Of a stretch of 64,000 nucleotides of DNA, positions 38,387-48,552 are shown one piece after another. The position numbers were made by a program, and so were the translations under genes. This DNA is from Halomonas sp. 7T (GTDB lineage: Bacteria; Pseudomonadota; Gammaproteobacteria; Pseudomonadales; Halomonadaceae). The DNA lies in contig NZ_CP087112.1 of NCBI RefSeq assembly GCF_025643255.1, positions 930,001 through 994,000 of the forward strand, given 5' to 3'. How positions within the stretch are numbered: position 1 is the first letter of the stretch; every line of letters begins with the position of its first letter. A model generated the notes under the pieces. That model did no database searches, was not told the DNA's origin, and worked only from the letters and a program-made list of their open reading frames with translations.

Positions 38387-38998
38387 ATGGCACATACACT
38401 TCCAGAGTTACCGTACGCCTACGACGCGCTTGAGCCGCATATCGATGCAATGACGATGGAGATTCACCACTCTCGTCACCATAATACCTATGTCACTAAT
38501 CTAAATGCTGCGTTAGAGGGCACGGGTCTTGAAGACGTGCCGGTCGAAGAGCTGGTTGCAAACCTTGATCGTGTACCTGAAGAGAAGCGCCAAGCCGTTA
38601 TTAATAATGGTGGCGGTCATGCCAACCACTCTATGTTCTGGCAGATGATGTCACCCAATGGCGGCGGCCAGCCCCAAGGTGATGTGGCAAAAGCCATTGA
38701 TGCCGAACTGGGCGGTCTTGACGCATTCAAAGAAGCGTTCAAAAAGGCGGCGCTAGGCCGTTTCGGTAGCGGCTGGGCATGGCTCTCTGTTACTCCTGAG
38801 AAAAAACTGGTTGTTGAAAATACCCTGAACCAAGACAGCCCGCTGATGCATGGCAACACGCCGGTATTGGGTTTGGATGTTTGGGAGCACGCCTACTACC
38901 TGAAATTCCAAAACAAGCGTCCTGATTACGTAGAAGCCTTCTTCAACGTCATCAACTGGGAAGACGTTGAGCGTCGTTACCAGGCAGCCAAAGCCTAA
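38387..38998 (+). CDS. sodA: Superoxide dismutase, Mn type
   Basis: A 203-residue Fe/Mn-family superoxide dismutase. The metal ligands are H27 in [12 protein letters not shown], a second His in [13 protein letters not shown], and D and H in [19 protein letters not shown]. The manganese type is indicated by the active-site glutamine in NQDSPLM and by [15 protein letters not shown], whereas iron enzymes place the glutamine earlier (around the second helix). It has no signal peptide and is cytoplasmic. AAGGAGAA sits before the ATG. It has its own terminators on both sides and lies directly before the Mn-using class Ib reductase genes. Confidence 0.9.
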   Translation: MAHTLPELPYAYDALEPHIDAMTMEIHHSRHHNTYVTNLNAALEGTGLEDVPVEELVANLDRVPEEKRQAVINNGGGHANHSMFWQMMSPNGGGQPQGDVAKAIDAELGGLDAFKEAFKKAALGRFGSGWAWLSVTPEKKLVVENTLNQDSPLMHGNTPVLGLDVWEHAYYLKFQNKRPDYVEAFFNVINWEDVERRYQAAKA

Positions 38999-39057
38999 GC
39001 GTATACCCAGTAAGACCCAGAAAAGAGAAGGCGCTGATGTGATCGGCGTCTGATCAG

Positions 39058-39089
39058 AAAAGCCGCTCCCTTGTGGAGCGGTTTTTTTT
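39058..39089 (+). terminator. Intrinsic terminator after sodA
   Basis: AAAAGCCGCTCC, loop, GGAGCGGTTTTTTTT: a stem of 7-8 bp with a long T tract. Confidence 0.93.
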
Positions 39090-39141
39090 GGTTTTTGACT
39101 GACATCCTGGGCATGGCCTGTCAATAACCTGTGGATGAAAA

Positions 39142-39188
39142 ATACCATATATGCTTGAATTGATTTTCTCGTGGTCTATATATAGTAT
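39142..39188 (+). promoter_or_regulatory. NrdR box pair and promoter upstream of nrdHIEF
   Basis: Two 16-base elements, 39142-39157 (core CCATATATGC) and 39173-39188 (core CTATATATAG), match the NrdR consensus ACACWATATATWGTGT at about 10 and 12 of 16 positions. They are 15 bases apart, centre to centre 31, which is the textbook three-turn spacing. A promoter with TTGATT (39160-39165), 17 bases, TAGTAT (39183-39188) lies within, so the second box covers the -10. NrdR represses RNR genes when dATP is high. The nrdH start is about 78 bases downstream. Confidence 0.8.
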
Positions 39189-39265
39189 GCGTTGTGTCTT
39201 CCAGAGAGGGTAAGCACAAGATGTGCTCTACCCGAAAAACACCGCTATGAAAAGGAAAAATAGCC

Positions 39266-39487
39266 ATGGATATCCAAATTTATAGCAAGCCGGCTTGTGT
39301 TCAATGCACCGCTACATACCGCGCGTTGGATAAGCAGGGTTTAGAATATACCGTTATTGATATTACTGCTGAAAGCGGTGCCCAAGAGGAAGTGGAAGCG
39401 CTGGGCTATCGCCAGCTACCGGTCGTCGTTGCAGGTGAGGATCATTGGTCTGGTTTCCGTCCTGACCGCATTCAAGCGCTAGCGTAA
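39266..39487 (+). CDS. nrdH: Glutaredoxin-like protein NrdH
   Basis: A 73-residue thioredoxin-fold protein with redox motif C11-V-Q-C14 (KPACVQCTATYRALDKQGLEY) and the NrdH C-terminal signature YRQLPVVVAGEDHWSGFRPDRIQAL. It donates electrons to the class Ib ribonucleotide reductase NrdE, itself reduced by thioredoxin reductase. AAAGGAAAAA precedes the ATG. It is the first gene of nrdHIEF. Confidence 0.96.
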   Translation: MDIQIYSKPACVQCTATYRALDKQGLEYTVIDITAESGAQEEVEALGYRQLPVVVAGEDHWSGFRPDRIQALA

Positions 39488-39496
39488 ACCGTTGCT

Positions 39497-39946
39497 ATGC
39501 AAAACGCTGATGTGGACGCGGAGCGTGCTGGTTCGCTCGTTTATTTTTCTACCAAGTCAGGCAATACCCACCGTTTTATACAAAAGCTTGGCTTGAGCGC
39601 CCAGCGGCTGCCGCTAAATCGTGATGAACCAACGCCACATGTGATGCAGCCCTACATACTAGTGACACCTACCTATGGTGGCGGCTATGCCGAAGGGGCA
39701 GTGCCGAGGCAGGTAATCCGATTTTTAAATGATGAGCACAATCGACACCTCATTCGGGGTGTCATTGCTGCTGGTAATACGAATTTTGGTGAGGCATACG
39801 GGTTGGCAGGGCGAATCATTGCCCAAAAGTGCCAAGTGCCGTTGCTCTATCGATTTGAACTGTTTGGCACTGACGACGATGTCGCCAAGGTCCGCAAAGG
39901 AGTAGAAGAGTTTTGGAAACGTCAAGCTCAGTCTCTAAGAACGTAG
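39497..39946 (+). CDS. nrdI: Flavodoxin-like NrdI
   Basis: A 149-residue flavoprotein. [18 protein letters not shown] is the FMN phosphate loop and [45 protein letters not shown] are the flavin-binding loops typical of NrdI. It supplies the oxidant that assembles the dimanganese-tyrosyl radical of NrdF, the manganese route that avoids iron. It lies 9 bases after nrdH and overlaps nrdE by 34 bases. Confidence 0.95.
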   Translation: MQNADVDAERAGSLVYFSTKSGNTHRFIQKLGLSAQRLPLNRDEPTPHVMQPYILVTPTYGGGYAEGAVPRQVIRFLNDEHNRHLIRGVIAAGNTNFGEAYGLAGRIIAQKCQVPLLYRFELFGTDDDVAKVRKGVEEFWKRQAQSLRT

Positions 39947-42153
39947 CCTCTCGCCATGAAGCCTCTGAAAACGATGCTTCTACACATGTCGCTACAAAAA
40001 ACTTGGCAGAAACAAAGCGGCCCGCGGCGGCATCCGAGGCGCGTACCCTGGATTACCATGCGCTGAACGCGATGCTGAATCTTTACGGTGCCAACGGTGA
40101 ATTGCAGCTCGATAAAGACCGTGAAGCGGCGCGTCAGTATTTCTTGCAGCACGTTAACCAAAATACCGTGTTCTTCCACTCGCTGGAGGAAAAACTCGAT
40201 TACTTGGTAGAAGAGCAGTACTACGAGCCAGAAATGCTCGCTCAGTACAGCTTCGCTTTTATTAAGGCACTGTTTGAACAGGCGTACGACTATAAATTCC
40301 GTTTCCCCAGTTTCCTCGGGGCATTCAAGTATTACACCAGCTACACGCTGAAAACGTTTGATGGCAAGCGTTATCTTGAGCGCTATGAAGACCGCGTCTG
40401 CATGGTGGCTTTGACGCTGGCGCGTGGTGATGAAGTACTCGCCAAGTCGCTGGTCGATGAAATTATTAGTGGACGCTTCCAACCTGCCACGCCGACTTTT
40501 TTGAACTGCGGCAAACGCCAGCGGGGCGAATTGGTCTCCTGCTTCTTGCTGCGGATCGAAGACAACATGGAGTCCATCGGTCGCTCCATCAACTCTGCGC
40601 TGCAGCTCTCCAAGCGCGGTGGCGGCGTTGCCTTCTTGCTAACAAACATTCGTGAGTCAGGCGCACCGATTAAGCGTATCGAGAATCAGTCGTCGGGTAT
40701 TATCCCGATTATGAAATTGCTGGAAGACGCCTTCTCCTATGCCAACCAGCTAGGCGCGCGCCAGGGCGCTGGTGCGGTTTATCTGAACGCGCACCACCCG
40801 GATATTTTGCGTTTTCTGGATACTAAACGTGAAAATGCCGATGAAAAAATCCGTATCAAAACCCTGTCGTTGGGCGTGACGATTCCGGATATTACGTTTG
40901 AGCTGGCCAAGCGTAACGACGATATGTACCTGTTCTCTCCCTACGATGTAGAACGGGTGTATGGCGTGCCGTTCGGTGATATTAGCGTCACCGAGAAGTA
41001 CCATGAAATGGTCGCCGACGCGCGCATTCGTAAGCATAAAATTAACGCCCGTGCCTTCTTCCAAACCCTGGCCGAGCTGCAGTTCGAATCGGGCTATCCG
41101 TACATTATGTTTGAAGATACGGTCAACCGCGCGAACCCGATTGCCGGTCGTATAAATATGAGTAACCTGTGCTCGGAAATTCTGCAGGTTAATACGCCGA
41201 CCGAATACGATGACGATCTCGGTTACCGCCAGGTAGGGCAGGATATCTCCTGTAACCTGGGTTCGATGAACATCGCAAAAGTCATGGATTCCGGCGATAT
41301 CGGCACCAGCGTCGAGATTGCCATTCGTGGCCTCACGGCGGTTTCTGAGATGAGCAACCTGCGTAGTGTGCCCTCCATTGCTGAAGGCAACGCTAAGTCC
41401 CGCGCCATTGGTCTTGGGCAGATGAACCTGCACGGTTTCCTGGCGCGCGAGCATATCTATTACGGTTCAGAAGAGGGGTTAGATTTCACTAACCTGTACT
41501 TCTATTGCGTAGCGTTCCATGCCATTCGTGCGTCGAACCAGCTGGCGATTGAGCACGGTGAGACCTTTGCCGGTTTTGAAGAGTCCACCTACGCATCGGG
41601 TACGTTTTTTGATAAGTACACCGATCAAGCATGGCTGCCGCGTACGGAGAAGGTGCGTTCGCTATTTGAGCGCAGCGGCATTGCACTGCCTACCCAAGAT
41701 GAGTGGCAGGCGCTAAAGGCATCAGTGATGGCGCATGGGCTGTACAATCGTAATTTGCAGGCGGTGCCCCCAACGGGTTCTATTTCTTACATTAATCACT
41801 CCACCTCCAGTATCCACCCGGTGGCAGCGAAAATTGAGATCCGCAAAGAGGGCAAGCTGGGCCGCGTTTATTATCCGGCGCCATTCTTGAATGAGGCAAA
41901 CTTTGATTATTTCCAGGATGCTTATGAAATTGGCCCTGAGAAAATTATCGATACCTACGCAGAAGCCTCCAAGCACGTTGACCAAGGCCTTTCGTTGACG
42001 CTGTTCTTCCCGGATACAGCTACTACGCGGGATATCAACAAGGCGCAAATTTACGCATGGCGCAAAGGTATCAAGACGCTTTACTACATCCGTTTGCGCC
42101 AGAGCGCGCTTGAAGGTACGGAAGTTGAAGGCTGCGTCTCCTGCACGCTGTAA
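39913..42153 (+). CDS. nrdE: Class Ib ribonucleoside-diphosphate reductase large subunit
   Basis: A 746-residue class Ib alpha subunit reducing ribonucleoside diphosphates. [13 protein letters not shown] starts the conserved core; [11 protein letters not shown] and [10 protein letters not shown] carry the active-site cysteines, [19 protein letters not shown] the substrate loop, and CVSC at the C-terminus is the redox pair reduced by NrdH. There is no ATP-cone, as expected for class Ib. The start is a rare TTG at 39913 with AAAGGAG 10 bases upstream, inside nrdI; a TTG at 40003 would give an N-terminus closer to E. coli NrdE but has no visible ribosome site. The first 40 residues are unusually rich in Ser, Ala and Glu. 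Confidence 0.93.
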   Translation: METSSSVSKNVASRHEASENDASTHVATKNLAETKRPAAASEARTLDYHALNAMLNLYGANGELQLDKDREAARQYFLQHVNQNTVFFHSLEEKLDYLVEEQYYEPEMLAQYSFAFIKALFEQAYDYKFRFPSFLGAFKYYTSYTLKTFDGKRYLERYEDRVCMVALTLARGDEVLAKSLVDEIISGRFQPATPTFLNCGKRQRGELVSCFLLRIEDNMESIGRSINSALQLSKRGGGVAFLLTNIRESGAPIKRIENQSSGIIPIMKLLEDAFSYANQLGARQGAGAVYLNAHHPDILRFLDTKRENADEKIRIKTLSLGVTIPDITFELAKRNDDMYLFSPYDVERVYGVPFGDISVTEKYHEMVADARIRKHKINARAFFQTLAELQFESGYPYIMFEDTVNRANPIAGRINMSNLCSEILQVNTPTEYDDDLGYRQVGQDISCNLGSMNIAKVMDSGDIGTSVEIAIRGLTAVSEMSNLRSVPSIAEGNAKSRAIGLGQMNLHGFLAREHIYYGSEEGLDFTNLYFYCVAFHAIRASNQLAIEHGETFAGFEESTYASGTFFDKYTDQAWLPRTEKVRSLFERSGIALPTQDEWQALKASVMAHGLYNRNLQAVPPTGSISYINHSTSSIHPVAAKIEIRKEGKLGRVYYPAPFLNEANFDYFQDAYEIGPEKIIDTYAEASKHVDQGLSLTLFFPDTATTRDINKAQIYAWRKGIKTLYYIRLRQSALEGTEVEGCVSCTL

Positions 42154-42172
42154 TCGCGCATTGCTTTTATAA

Positions 42173-43168
<996 letters not shown>

Positions 43169-43192
43169 TCTCTCGCTGTGGTTAGTCTGACG

Positions 43193-43221
43193 AAAGTGGC
43201 GAGCAGCGTGCTCGCCACTTT
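43193..43221 (+). terminator. Stem-loop after nrdF
   Basis: AAAGTGGCGAGC (43193-43204), a five-base loop, GCTCGCCACTTT (43210-43221): a perfect 12-bp stem. The following T tract is short, so it may be a terminator or an mRNA-stabilising hairpin. Confidence 0.75.
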
Positions 43222-43333
43222 GCATTGTTTCCTCGCCATTTCTCCTGCCAAGCTGCTACCTCCGCCCCTGACGACCTGTCGCAAGCAATATCGTCGAGAT
43301 TAAAGAAGTGTGAAGCTAATAACGCCATTGAAT

Positions 43334-43352
43334 GCTAATGATAAATATTGTC
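43334..43352. promoter_or_regulatory. Fur box upstream of the TonB2-type operon
   Basis: The 19 bases beginning GCTAATGATAA match the Fur consensus GATAATGATAATCATTATC at 15 positions by my count. It overlaps a likely promoter: TTGTCA (43348-43353), about 16-17 bases, TAGGCT (43370-43375). The rest of the 43222-43470 gap is AT-rich and shows no gene. Fur with iron would repress the operon, consistent with its role in iron uptake. Confidence 0.75.
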
Positions 43353-43470
43353 ATTTATTCCATTAATGTTAGGCTATGCACTACTTAAGCGAAACGCAAA
43401 TCGTTCTTATACATAATGAGTTTTAGCGCACGGTTAATGGCAGTGTGCTAATCAGTAACGGAGACGTAAC

Positions 43471-44268
43471 GTGCTGAAAAGGCCTTTTTTTGCCTTGCGT
43501 GGTGGTTGGCTTGCCGGGATGCTGGTTAGCGGTACGCTCATGGCAAGCGATGAGACAGTCGAACAAGCGGCTCAGAGTGTCGAGGCTCAGCAAGCGCAGT
43601 CCGCACTTCAACAGCAAATTGATGAGGCTGATGATACCACCCGTTCAGCAATTGAAGAGCTGCGCCGCTTAGAGCGGGAAATCCGCCAGATGGAAGCATC
43701 TAACGCTGCTTTAAGCGACCGCTTGGCCGGTGAAGCCGAGCGCCAGCAGCGTCTTGGCCAAGCGCTCGATACATTAAGCGATACGCGCGCCGCATTGCCA
43801 GTGGTTGAGCAGGATATGACAGAGCAACTAATTAGTTGGATCGAATCTGACCTACCGTTTCTTCAAGACGAGCGATTAGCACGTGTTCGGCCTACTGAAC
43901 AGCAGTCTTCAGAAAGTGCGGCGCGCATTGCGAATTTGTTGGAAGCGTGGCGTGCCGAGCTTGCATATGGCCGTGAAGTTGACAGCTGGCGTGGACGCTT
44001 GGAATTGGTAGAGGGTAATCCGCGCGAGGTGGAGTATCTACGCATTGGCCGAATCGGCTTTTATTATCTAACCCCTGACGGGCGAGAAGGAGGGGTGTGG
44101 GATAAAGCTAGCGGTGAGTGGCAGGCGCTTGATGAAAGTGCTCGTCGCCAGGTGCGTAATGGCCTGCGTATTGCCGATGATCAGCGCACGCCGGAACTGC
44201 TGAGTTTACCGCTCTCCATTATTGCTAACGGCGATATTGCTAACGACTATGCAGGGGGCCAGCAATGA
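43471..44268 (+). CDS. DUF3450 periplasmic protein of a TonB2-type system
   Basis: A 265-residue exported protein. A signal peptide (about residues 1-25, LRGGWLAGMLVSGTLMA) precedes a long coiled coil (about 30-110, ESVEAQQAQSALQQQID to LSDTRAALP) and a compact C-terminal domain with LPFLQDERLARVR, LLEAWRAELAYGREVDSW, LRIGRIGFYYLTPDG. These match DUF3450. In Vibrio-type TonB2 operons a DUF3450 gene precedes ttpC, exbB2, exbD2 and tonB2; its exact role is unknown. The start is GTG 43471, with GGAG upstream. It overlaps the next gene by 4 bases. Confidence 0.88.
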   Translation: MLKRPFFALRGGWLAGMLVSGTLMASDETVEQAAQSVEAQQAQSALQQQIDEADDTTRSAIEELRRLEREIRQMEASNAALSDRLAGEAERQQRLGQALDTLSDTRAALPVVEQDMTEQLISWIESDLPFLQDERLARVRPTEQQSSESAARIANLLEAWRAELAYGREVDSWRGRLELVEGNPREVEYLRIGRIGFYYLTPDGREGGVWDKASGEWQALDESARRQVRNGLRIADDQRTPELLSLPLSIIANGDIANDYAGGQQ

Positions 44269-45635
44269 GTCTGTTGACACGCCAAAGGGGCGCGCGCAGA
44301 GCCATCATTTGTTTAGTAGTGCTGGCAAGCCTGTTGGGTAGCAGTGCCGCGATGGCGCAAGCCGACAATGTCGGTTCATTACGTGAGGCACGCGAAGCCG
44401 CCGAGGCACGCGATCAAGCGCGTTTACAGTCGTTTCTTGAGGATCAAGAGGCGCTAGAGGCTGCGTTAGAAGAAGCACGAGCTGAACACCAAGCAGCAGA
44501 AGAGCAGCAGACAGCGTTGGCTGAGCAGCAGCAGTTGCAAGCACAGCAGGCCGAAGCGCTGGCCGCACGTCAAGAGGAGCAGGGCGCAGCGCTCACCTCG
44601 CTGCTGGCGGATTTGTCACGGCATAGCGAAGAGGTACGCAATGAGCTAGGTGGTGACAGTTGGTTAACGCTCAATGCGGATGCGCTACCCCCGCGTCTTA
44701 ATGAAGTCGAGGTGCTGGAGCGTCAACACATCGAAACGGTTGTGGACAGTTTAGTAGCGCTCACGCAGAACACTGGGCGTGCCGAACGCCTGGAATTACC
44801 GGTAGCCGACGCTAGCGGGGAGATTAAGCCGCGCAGTGTGGTGCGCCTGGGAGATTTTGCCGCATTTACGGACACTGCGCTGCTTAGGAAAGGGCAAGGT
44901 GACGGTAGCTTGGCCGAAGTGCCGCGCACCCCTGCGGAAATTAGCGACGTACTGGCGTCCTATCACCAGGGTGAAAGCCGTGTGTTTGCCATTGATCCTA
45001 CTCAGGGAAGCGTTCTGCAAGCTCTTGCTCAACAGCCAAACCTTTGGGAGCGCTTCCATCAAGGTGGCTATGTTGGCTATATAGTAGTGGCGCTAGGGGG
45101 CGTTGGTTTGTTAGTGGCCTTGGCACAGTACCTCTACTTAGTGGTTGTCAGTGTCCAGGTGCGTCGGCAGCGTAAGGCGCTTGATGAGCCGAACGCTAAT
45201 AACCCGCTGGGTCGTGTGCTCCAGCGCTTTCAGGCGTTGGATAAACATCAAACGCCGGAAGCACTGGAAGCGCGGTTGGACGAGGCGGTATTGGCTGAGC
45301 TACCGCGTATCGAGCGAGGGCAGCCGATTGTTAAGTTGCTGGCTGCTATTGCACCGCTGCTGGGCCTTCTAGGTACCGTGACTGGTATGATTGTTACCTT
45401 CCAGGCGATTACCGTATTTGGTACCGGCGACCCCCAGCTAATGGCGGGTGGTATTAGTCAGGCGCTGGTCACAACCGTTCTGGGGCTAGTGACTGCGGTG
45501 CCGCTACTCTTTGCTCAGACAGCTTTAGCGAGCCGCAGCCGCTTGATTACCCAAGCGATTGAAGGCGAAGCAAGCGCCGCCTTGGCGGATCATCTTGAAG
45601 CGCAGTCGACCTCTAACGCGCAAGCGGTGACCTAA
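44265..45635 (+). CDS. TtpC-like MotA/TolQ/ExbB proton-channel family protein
   Basis: A 456-residue membrane protein. A signal or anchor helix (about 12-35) is followed by a coiled coil (about 40-125, very rich in Glu, Ala and Gln), a periplasmic domain and, from about 268, a TolQ/ExbB core with three helices: GYVGYIVVALGGVGLLVALAQ, LLAAIAPLLGLLGTVTGMIVTF and LVTTVLGLVTAVPLLFAQ. This fused layout is that of TtpC, the fourth part of Vibrio TonB2 systems, required with ExbB2D2. Assignment rests on layout and operon context. It is flanked by DUF3450 and a separate short ExbB. Confidence 0.85.
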   Translation: MSLLTRQRGARRAIICLVVLASLLGSSAAMAQADNVGSLREAREAAEARDQARLQSFLEDQEALEAALEEARAEHQAAEEQQTALAEQQQLQAQQAEALAARQEEQGAALTSLLADLSRHSEEVRNELGGDSWLTLNADALPPRLNEVEVLERQHIETVVDSLVALTQNTGRAERLELPVADASGEIKPRSVVRLGDFAAFTDTALLRKGQGDGSLAEVPRTPAEISDVLASYHQGESRVFAIDPTQGSVLQALAQQPNLWERFHQGGYVGYIVVALGGVGLLVALAQYLYLVVVSVQVRRQRKALDEPNANNPLGRVLQRFQALDKHQTPEALEARLDEAVLAELPRIERGQPIVKLLAAIAPLLGLLGTVTGMIVTFQAITVFGTGDPQLMAGGISQALVTTVLGLVTAVPLLFAQTALASRSRLITQAIEGEASAALADHLEAQSTSNAQAVT

Positions 45636-45636
45636 T

Positions 45637-46179
45637 ATGCCCACGTTACCTCTTTGGCTGGAGCCCGTTGAGCGGCTGCTTGATGCCGGTGGTGCCGTTT
45701 TAGTGGTGCTGGCATTCGTGGCTGTGCTGGTATTTGGGATGGCTATCGAGCGCTGGTGGTATTACCGCGTTAGCTGGCGGTGTGCTCGTCGCCAACTGAT
45801 TCGACGCTGGGCGGCACGCAGTGATCACCGTAGTTGGAGCGCACGCACGTTGCGAAATGTCTGGACAGAAGCACTGGTGGCTAAACTTCGCCGCCCGCTG
45901 CCATGGCTCAAACTACTCGTGGCGTTATGCCCGCTGCTGGGTTTGCTGGGGACTGTCACGGGTATGATTGCCGTCTTCGATAGCCTCTCTCTTAGCGATA
46001 CCCATCAGGCGCGGGCAATGGCTGACGGCGTCGCCCGTGCCACGCTGCCCACGCTAACCGGTATGGCGATTGCGGTGGTGGGGTTGCTGTTTATTAGTCG
46101 TTTAGAGCACGTGATTCGTCGTGAAGATCAGCGGTTGCACGACCGCTTGGCCCGTGCCTTGGAGGAGAGTGATGCGTAG
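45637..46179 (+). CDS. exbB: ExbB-type biopolymer transport protein
   Basis: A 180-residue inner-membrane protein of the MotA/TolQ/ExbB family, one helix near the N-terminus (AVLVVLAFVAVLVFGMAIERWWYY) and two in the core (LLVALCPLLGLLGTVTGMIAVFDSL, LPTLTGMAIAVVGLLFISR). With ExbD it converts proton-motive force into TonB movement. It lacks the long N-terminal region of the previous gene, so the operon encodes one long and one short paralogue. It overlaps exbD by 8 bases. Confidence 0.9.
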   Translation: MPTLPLWLEPVERLLDAGGAVLVVLAFVAVLVFGMAIERWWYYRVSWRCARRQLIRRWAARSDHRSWSARTLRNVWTEALVAKLRRPLPWLKLLVALCPLLGLLGTVTGMIAVFDSLSLSDTHQARAMADGVARATLPTLTGMAIAVVGLLFISRLEHVIRREDQRLHDRLARALEESDA

Positions 46180-46579
46180 ACGCCGTTCCATAGACGCCAC
46201 GGCTGATAGCAATGAAGTTAATTTGACACCGATGCTCGACGTTGTCTTTATCATGCTGATCTTCTTTATTGTGACCACCAGCTTTATCAAAGAGAGCGGT
46301 GTTGAGATTGACCGTCCTGAAACGGCAGCGGCAAGCCCGCGGCCAGACGTACAGGTGCTGATTGCCGTGACCCCAGAAGGGGCTGTTTGGGTCGATGGTA
46401 AGCCCGTTGATGTCCACCGGATTGGCCAGCAGGTGGCCGGTATGTTGAGCGATGATGGCTCTGTGGTTATCCAGGCTGACCGAGAGTCCACGACAGGTTT
46501 GTTGATTGAAGTGATGGATCGTCTCAAGCAGGCAGGCGTTGATCAGATCGCCGTGGCAGCGAGCCGGAGTGCGCCATGA
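46172..46579 (+). CDS. exbD: ExbD-type biopolymer transport protein
   Basis: A 135-residue protein with one N-terminal helix and a periplasmic domain. The proton-carrying aspartate is in VNLTPMLDVVFIMLIFFIVTTSF; DRPETAAASPRP and a ferredoxin-like periplasmic fold follow. ATG 46172 has GGAGAG upstream; the in-frame 46121 start inside exbB would add residues unlike ExbD. It ends inside the tonB start (4-base overlap). Confidence 0.92.
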   Translation: MRRRRSIDATADSNEVNLTPMLDVVFIMLIFFIVTTSFIKESGVEIDRPETAAASPRPDVQVLIAVTPEGAVWVDGKPVDVHRIGQQVAGMLSDDGSVVIQADRESTTGLLIEVMDRLKQAGVDQIAVAASRSAP

Positions 46580-47328
46580 TTCGTCATGCCCTCTCTATAC
46601 TGGGCGGCATTGCCTTAACCGTTGGTTTGTTTTGGATGTTAGCGCTACTGGTCACGCCCCCTGAACGCTCGCCTGAGGCCCCGGTTATGGCCATGTCGAT
46701 GACTATGATAGACGCACCTGAAGTGGCGCCAGAGCAGGAAGCGCCACCACCTGCGCCTTCTGAGGCGGCAACTGCACCGCCGCCAATGCCTATGCCCGCA
46801 CCGTCCCCGGTGGCTGAGAGTGCGATTGTGCTGCCTGAGGTAGAGCTTCCTGACGAGCCGGTGGAGCCTGTCGAGTTAGAGAGTGAGTTACCAGAGCTGA
46901 CTGAAATTACTCCCGAGCCAACTCCACAGCCAGCGCCGACGCCCTCTCCAAGCCCTACGCCGGCGCCACAGCCTGCAGAGTCGGCAGCGCCTTCTTCTAC
47001 GCCTTCAACCTCGCAGCGTGAGGCGGCGCCAGAGGCGGAGCCTGTGCCATCGAATGAGCCCGTTAGTGTCGGGCAGGTCGCTCCCACTAGTCGCGTGAAT
47101 CCTTCTTATCCACCGCGTGCCCAGCGGCGAGGTATGGAGGGCTTTGTGGAGGTGGAATTTGTTATTCGCCGAGATGGCAGTGTTGATAACAGCACCATTC
47201 AAGTGACCCGAGCCCAACCCCGGCGGGTGTTTGAAGACGCTGCGCGGGAAGCGATTGCACGCTGGCAGTTTGAGCCTGGCCAACAGCTTCGTCGTGCTAC
47301 GCAGCGCATAGAGTTTCAGCTGAGATAG
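46576..47328 (+). CDS. tonB: TonB protein
   Basis: A 250-residue energy transducer spanning the periplasm. One membrane helix (about 5-28, LSILGGIALTVGLFWMLALLV) is followed by a long Pro/Glu/Ala-rich spacer (about 55-165) and the C-terminal domain (about 170-250) with VNPSYPPRAQRRGMEGFVEVEFVIRRDGSV and AREAIARWQFEPG, the family signature. It links ExbB/ExbD to outer-membrane receptors for siderophores, heme or vitamin B12. No receptor gene lies in this window, so substrates are unknown. A TPR gene follows after 44 bases. Confidence 0.93.
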   Translation: MIRHALSILGGIALTVGLFWMLALLVTPPERSPEAPVMAMSMTMIDAPEVAPEQEAPPPAPSEAATAPPPMPMPAPSPVAESAIVLPEVELPDEPVEPVELESELPELTEITPEPTPQPAPTPSPSPTPAPQPAESAAPSSTPSTSQREAAPEAEPVPSNEPVSVGQVAPTSRVNPSYPPRAQRRGMEGFVEVEFVIRRDGSVDNSTIQVTRAQPRRVFEDAAREAIARWQFEPGQQLRRATQRIEFQLR

Positions 47329-47372
47329 CCAGTCCATATAACCAGCAGAGTCGGCCAGTCGAGGATAAAGGT

Positions 47373-48470
47373 ATGCAGCGTTGGGTGGTAGTCGCCGTAT
47401 TAAGCGCGCTAAGCGTTGTAGCGCACGCGAACGAACCGCTGCCGGGTGATATTGTTCGCGATCTTAATGGGCTACAAAGCCAGCTAGCTGACCAGCCCCG
47501 TGACGAGGTGAATAGCGATGTGCTCAATCGTATTATTGGTCATGCGCGCTCCCAATCGTCGCGTCTCGCGGGCGGTAATCGTGCTGATCAGTGGGCGAGT
47601 GCGCTCTATCATCAGCTTGCCGCCAGTGCGTTGGTGCGACAGGGGGATTATGTTGCGGCTGCTGATGAGCTAGCTAGCGCACGGCAGCGCCCCAGCGTGC
47701 CAAGCAGTCAAATACTGCGCTGGCTGCATGATGAAGCGTCGCTTCGTCGTGCAGCCAGCCAGCGTACTGAGGCCATCGCGCTGTATGAGCAGTGGCTAAC
47801 GCAATCTCAGGGCAATCCTCGCTACGATGAATCGGCATGGCGATTGATACGCTTATTAGCGGAAGAAGAGCGTTGGGATGACGCTATTGAATGGCTCTCG
47901 CCGCTGCTGCAAAAAGGCGGATTGACAGATGCCCAGCAAGCATTAACCACCGCGGTATTGCGCAGTGTGGGGCAAAACGATGAAGCACTCGGTTGGCTAG
48001 TGGATGGCTTAACTGCACAGAGTGAGCCTGATGCCTGGCGTCAAGCGGCTGGACTTGCCCAGCAGATGGGGCAGGCGAGTGTAGCTGCCGGCGTGTGGGA
48101 GATGGCCTGGCAGTTGGGTAAGTTCTCCACAACTGAGGATCTTCTAACGTTAATTCGACTGCATCTGGCGGGTGGCACGCCCGCAAGGGCTGGTGAACAC
48201 CTAGAAGCGTCTACTCAAGAGGGCATGTTGGAACATGATGAGGAAACGTTACGGCTGTTAGCGGGGGCGTGGCAGCAGGCGAGGCATGTTGAGAAGGCGT
48301 TAAATGCTTGGAGAGCGCTTGCTGAAAGCACGCAAAAGCCGGAAGACTGGCGGCAATACGGCCAGCTGGCCTATCGCTGGGGGCAAGATGACCAAGCTGA
48401 AGAAGCTTTTATTAATGCGGTGGATCTTGGTGATGATCAGTCAAAAGAGTGGCTAACTTATTTTAAGTGA
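47373..48470 (+). CDS. TPR-repeat periplasmic protein of the TonB2 operon
   Basis: A 365-residue exported protein: signal peptide (about 1-20, VVVAVLSALSVVAHANE) and then helical repeats of TPR type, e.g. AIALYEQWLTQSQGNPRYDESAWRLIRLL, KALNAWRALAESTQKPEDWRQYGQLAYRWGQDDQAEEAFINAVDLG. A TPR gene closes TonB2 operons of vibrios at the same place. Its function is not settled; the repeats suggest protein contacts. No clear terminator follows, and the next gene has its own -10-like TATACT. Confidence 0.82.
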   Translation: MQRWVVVAVLSALSVVAHANEPLPGDIVRDLNGLQSQLADQPRDEVNSDVLNRIIGHARSQSSRLAGGNRADQWASALYHQLAASALVRQGDYVAAADELASARQRPSVPSSQILRWLHDEASLRRAASQRTEAIALYEQWLTQSQGNPRYDESAWRLIRLLAEEERWDDAIEWLSPLLQKGGLTDAQQALTTAVLRSVGQNDEALGWLVDGLTAQSEPDAWRQAAGLAQQMGQASVAAGVWEMAWQLGKFSTTEDLLTLIRLHLAGGTPARAGEHLEASTQEGMLEHDEETLRLLAGAWQQARHVEKALNAWRALAESTQKPEDWRQYGQLAYRWGQDDQAEEAFINAVDLGDDQSKEWLTYFK

Positions 48471-48552
48471 CGCCTGCTTAGCTGAAAAGTGTTGTGTTAT
48501 AAGGGGGTAGGCGAATGTCACTGTCGCCACAGTGCCTGCATAGGGACAGGCT

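Noticed and set aside
40750..41454. A 234-codon open frame antisense to nrdE
   Set aside because: It is the shadow of a strongly conserved gene; the translation shows no known domain or start signal.
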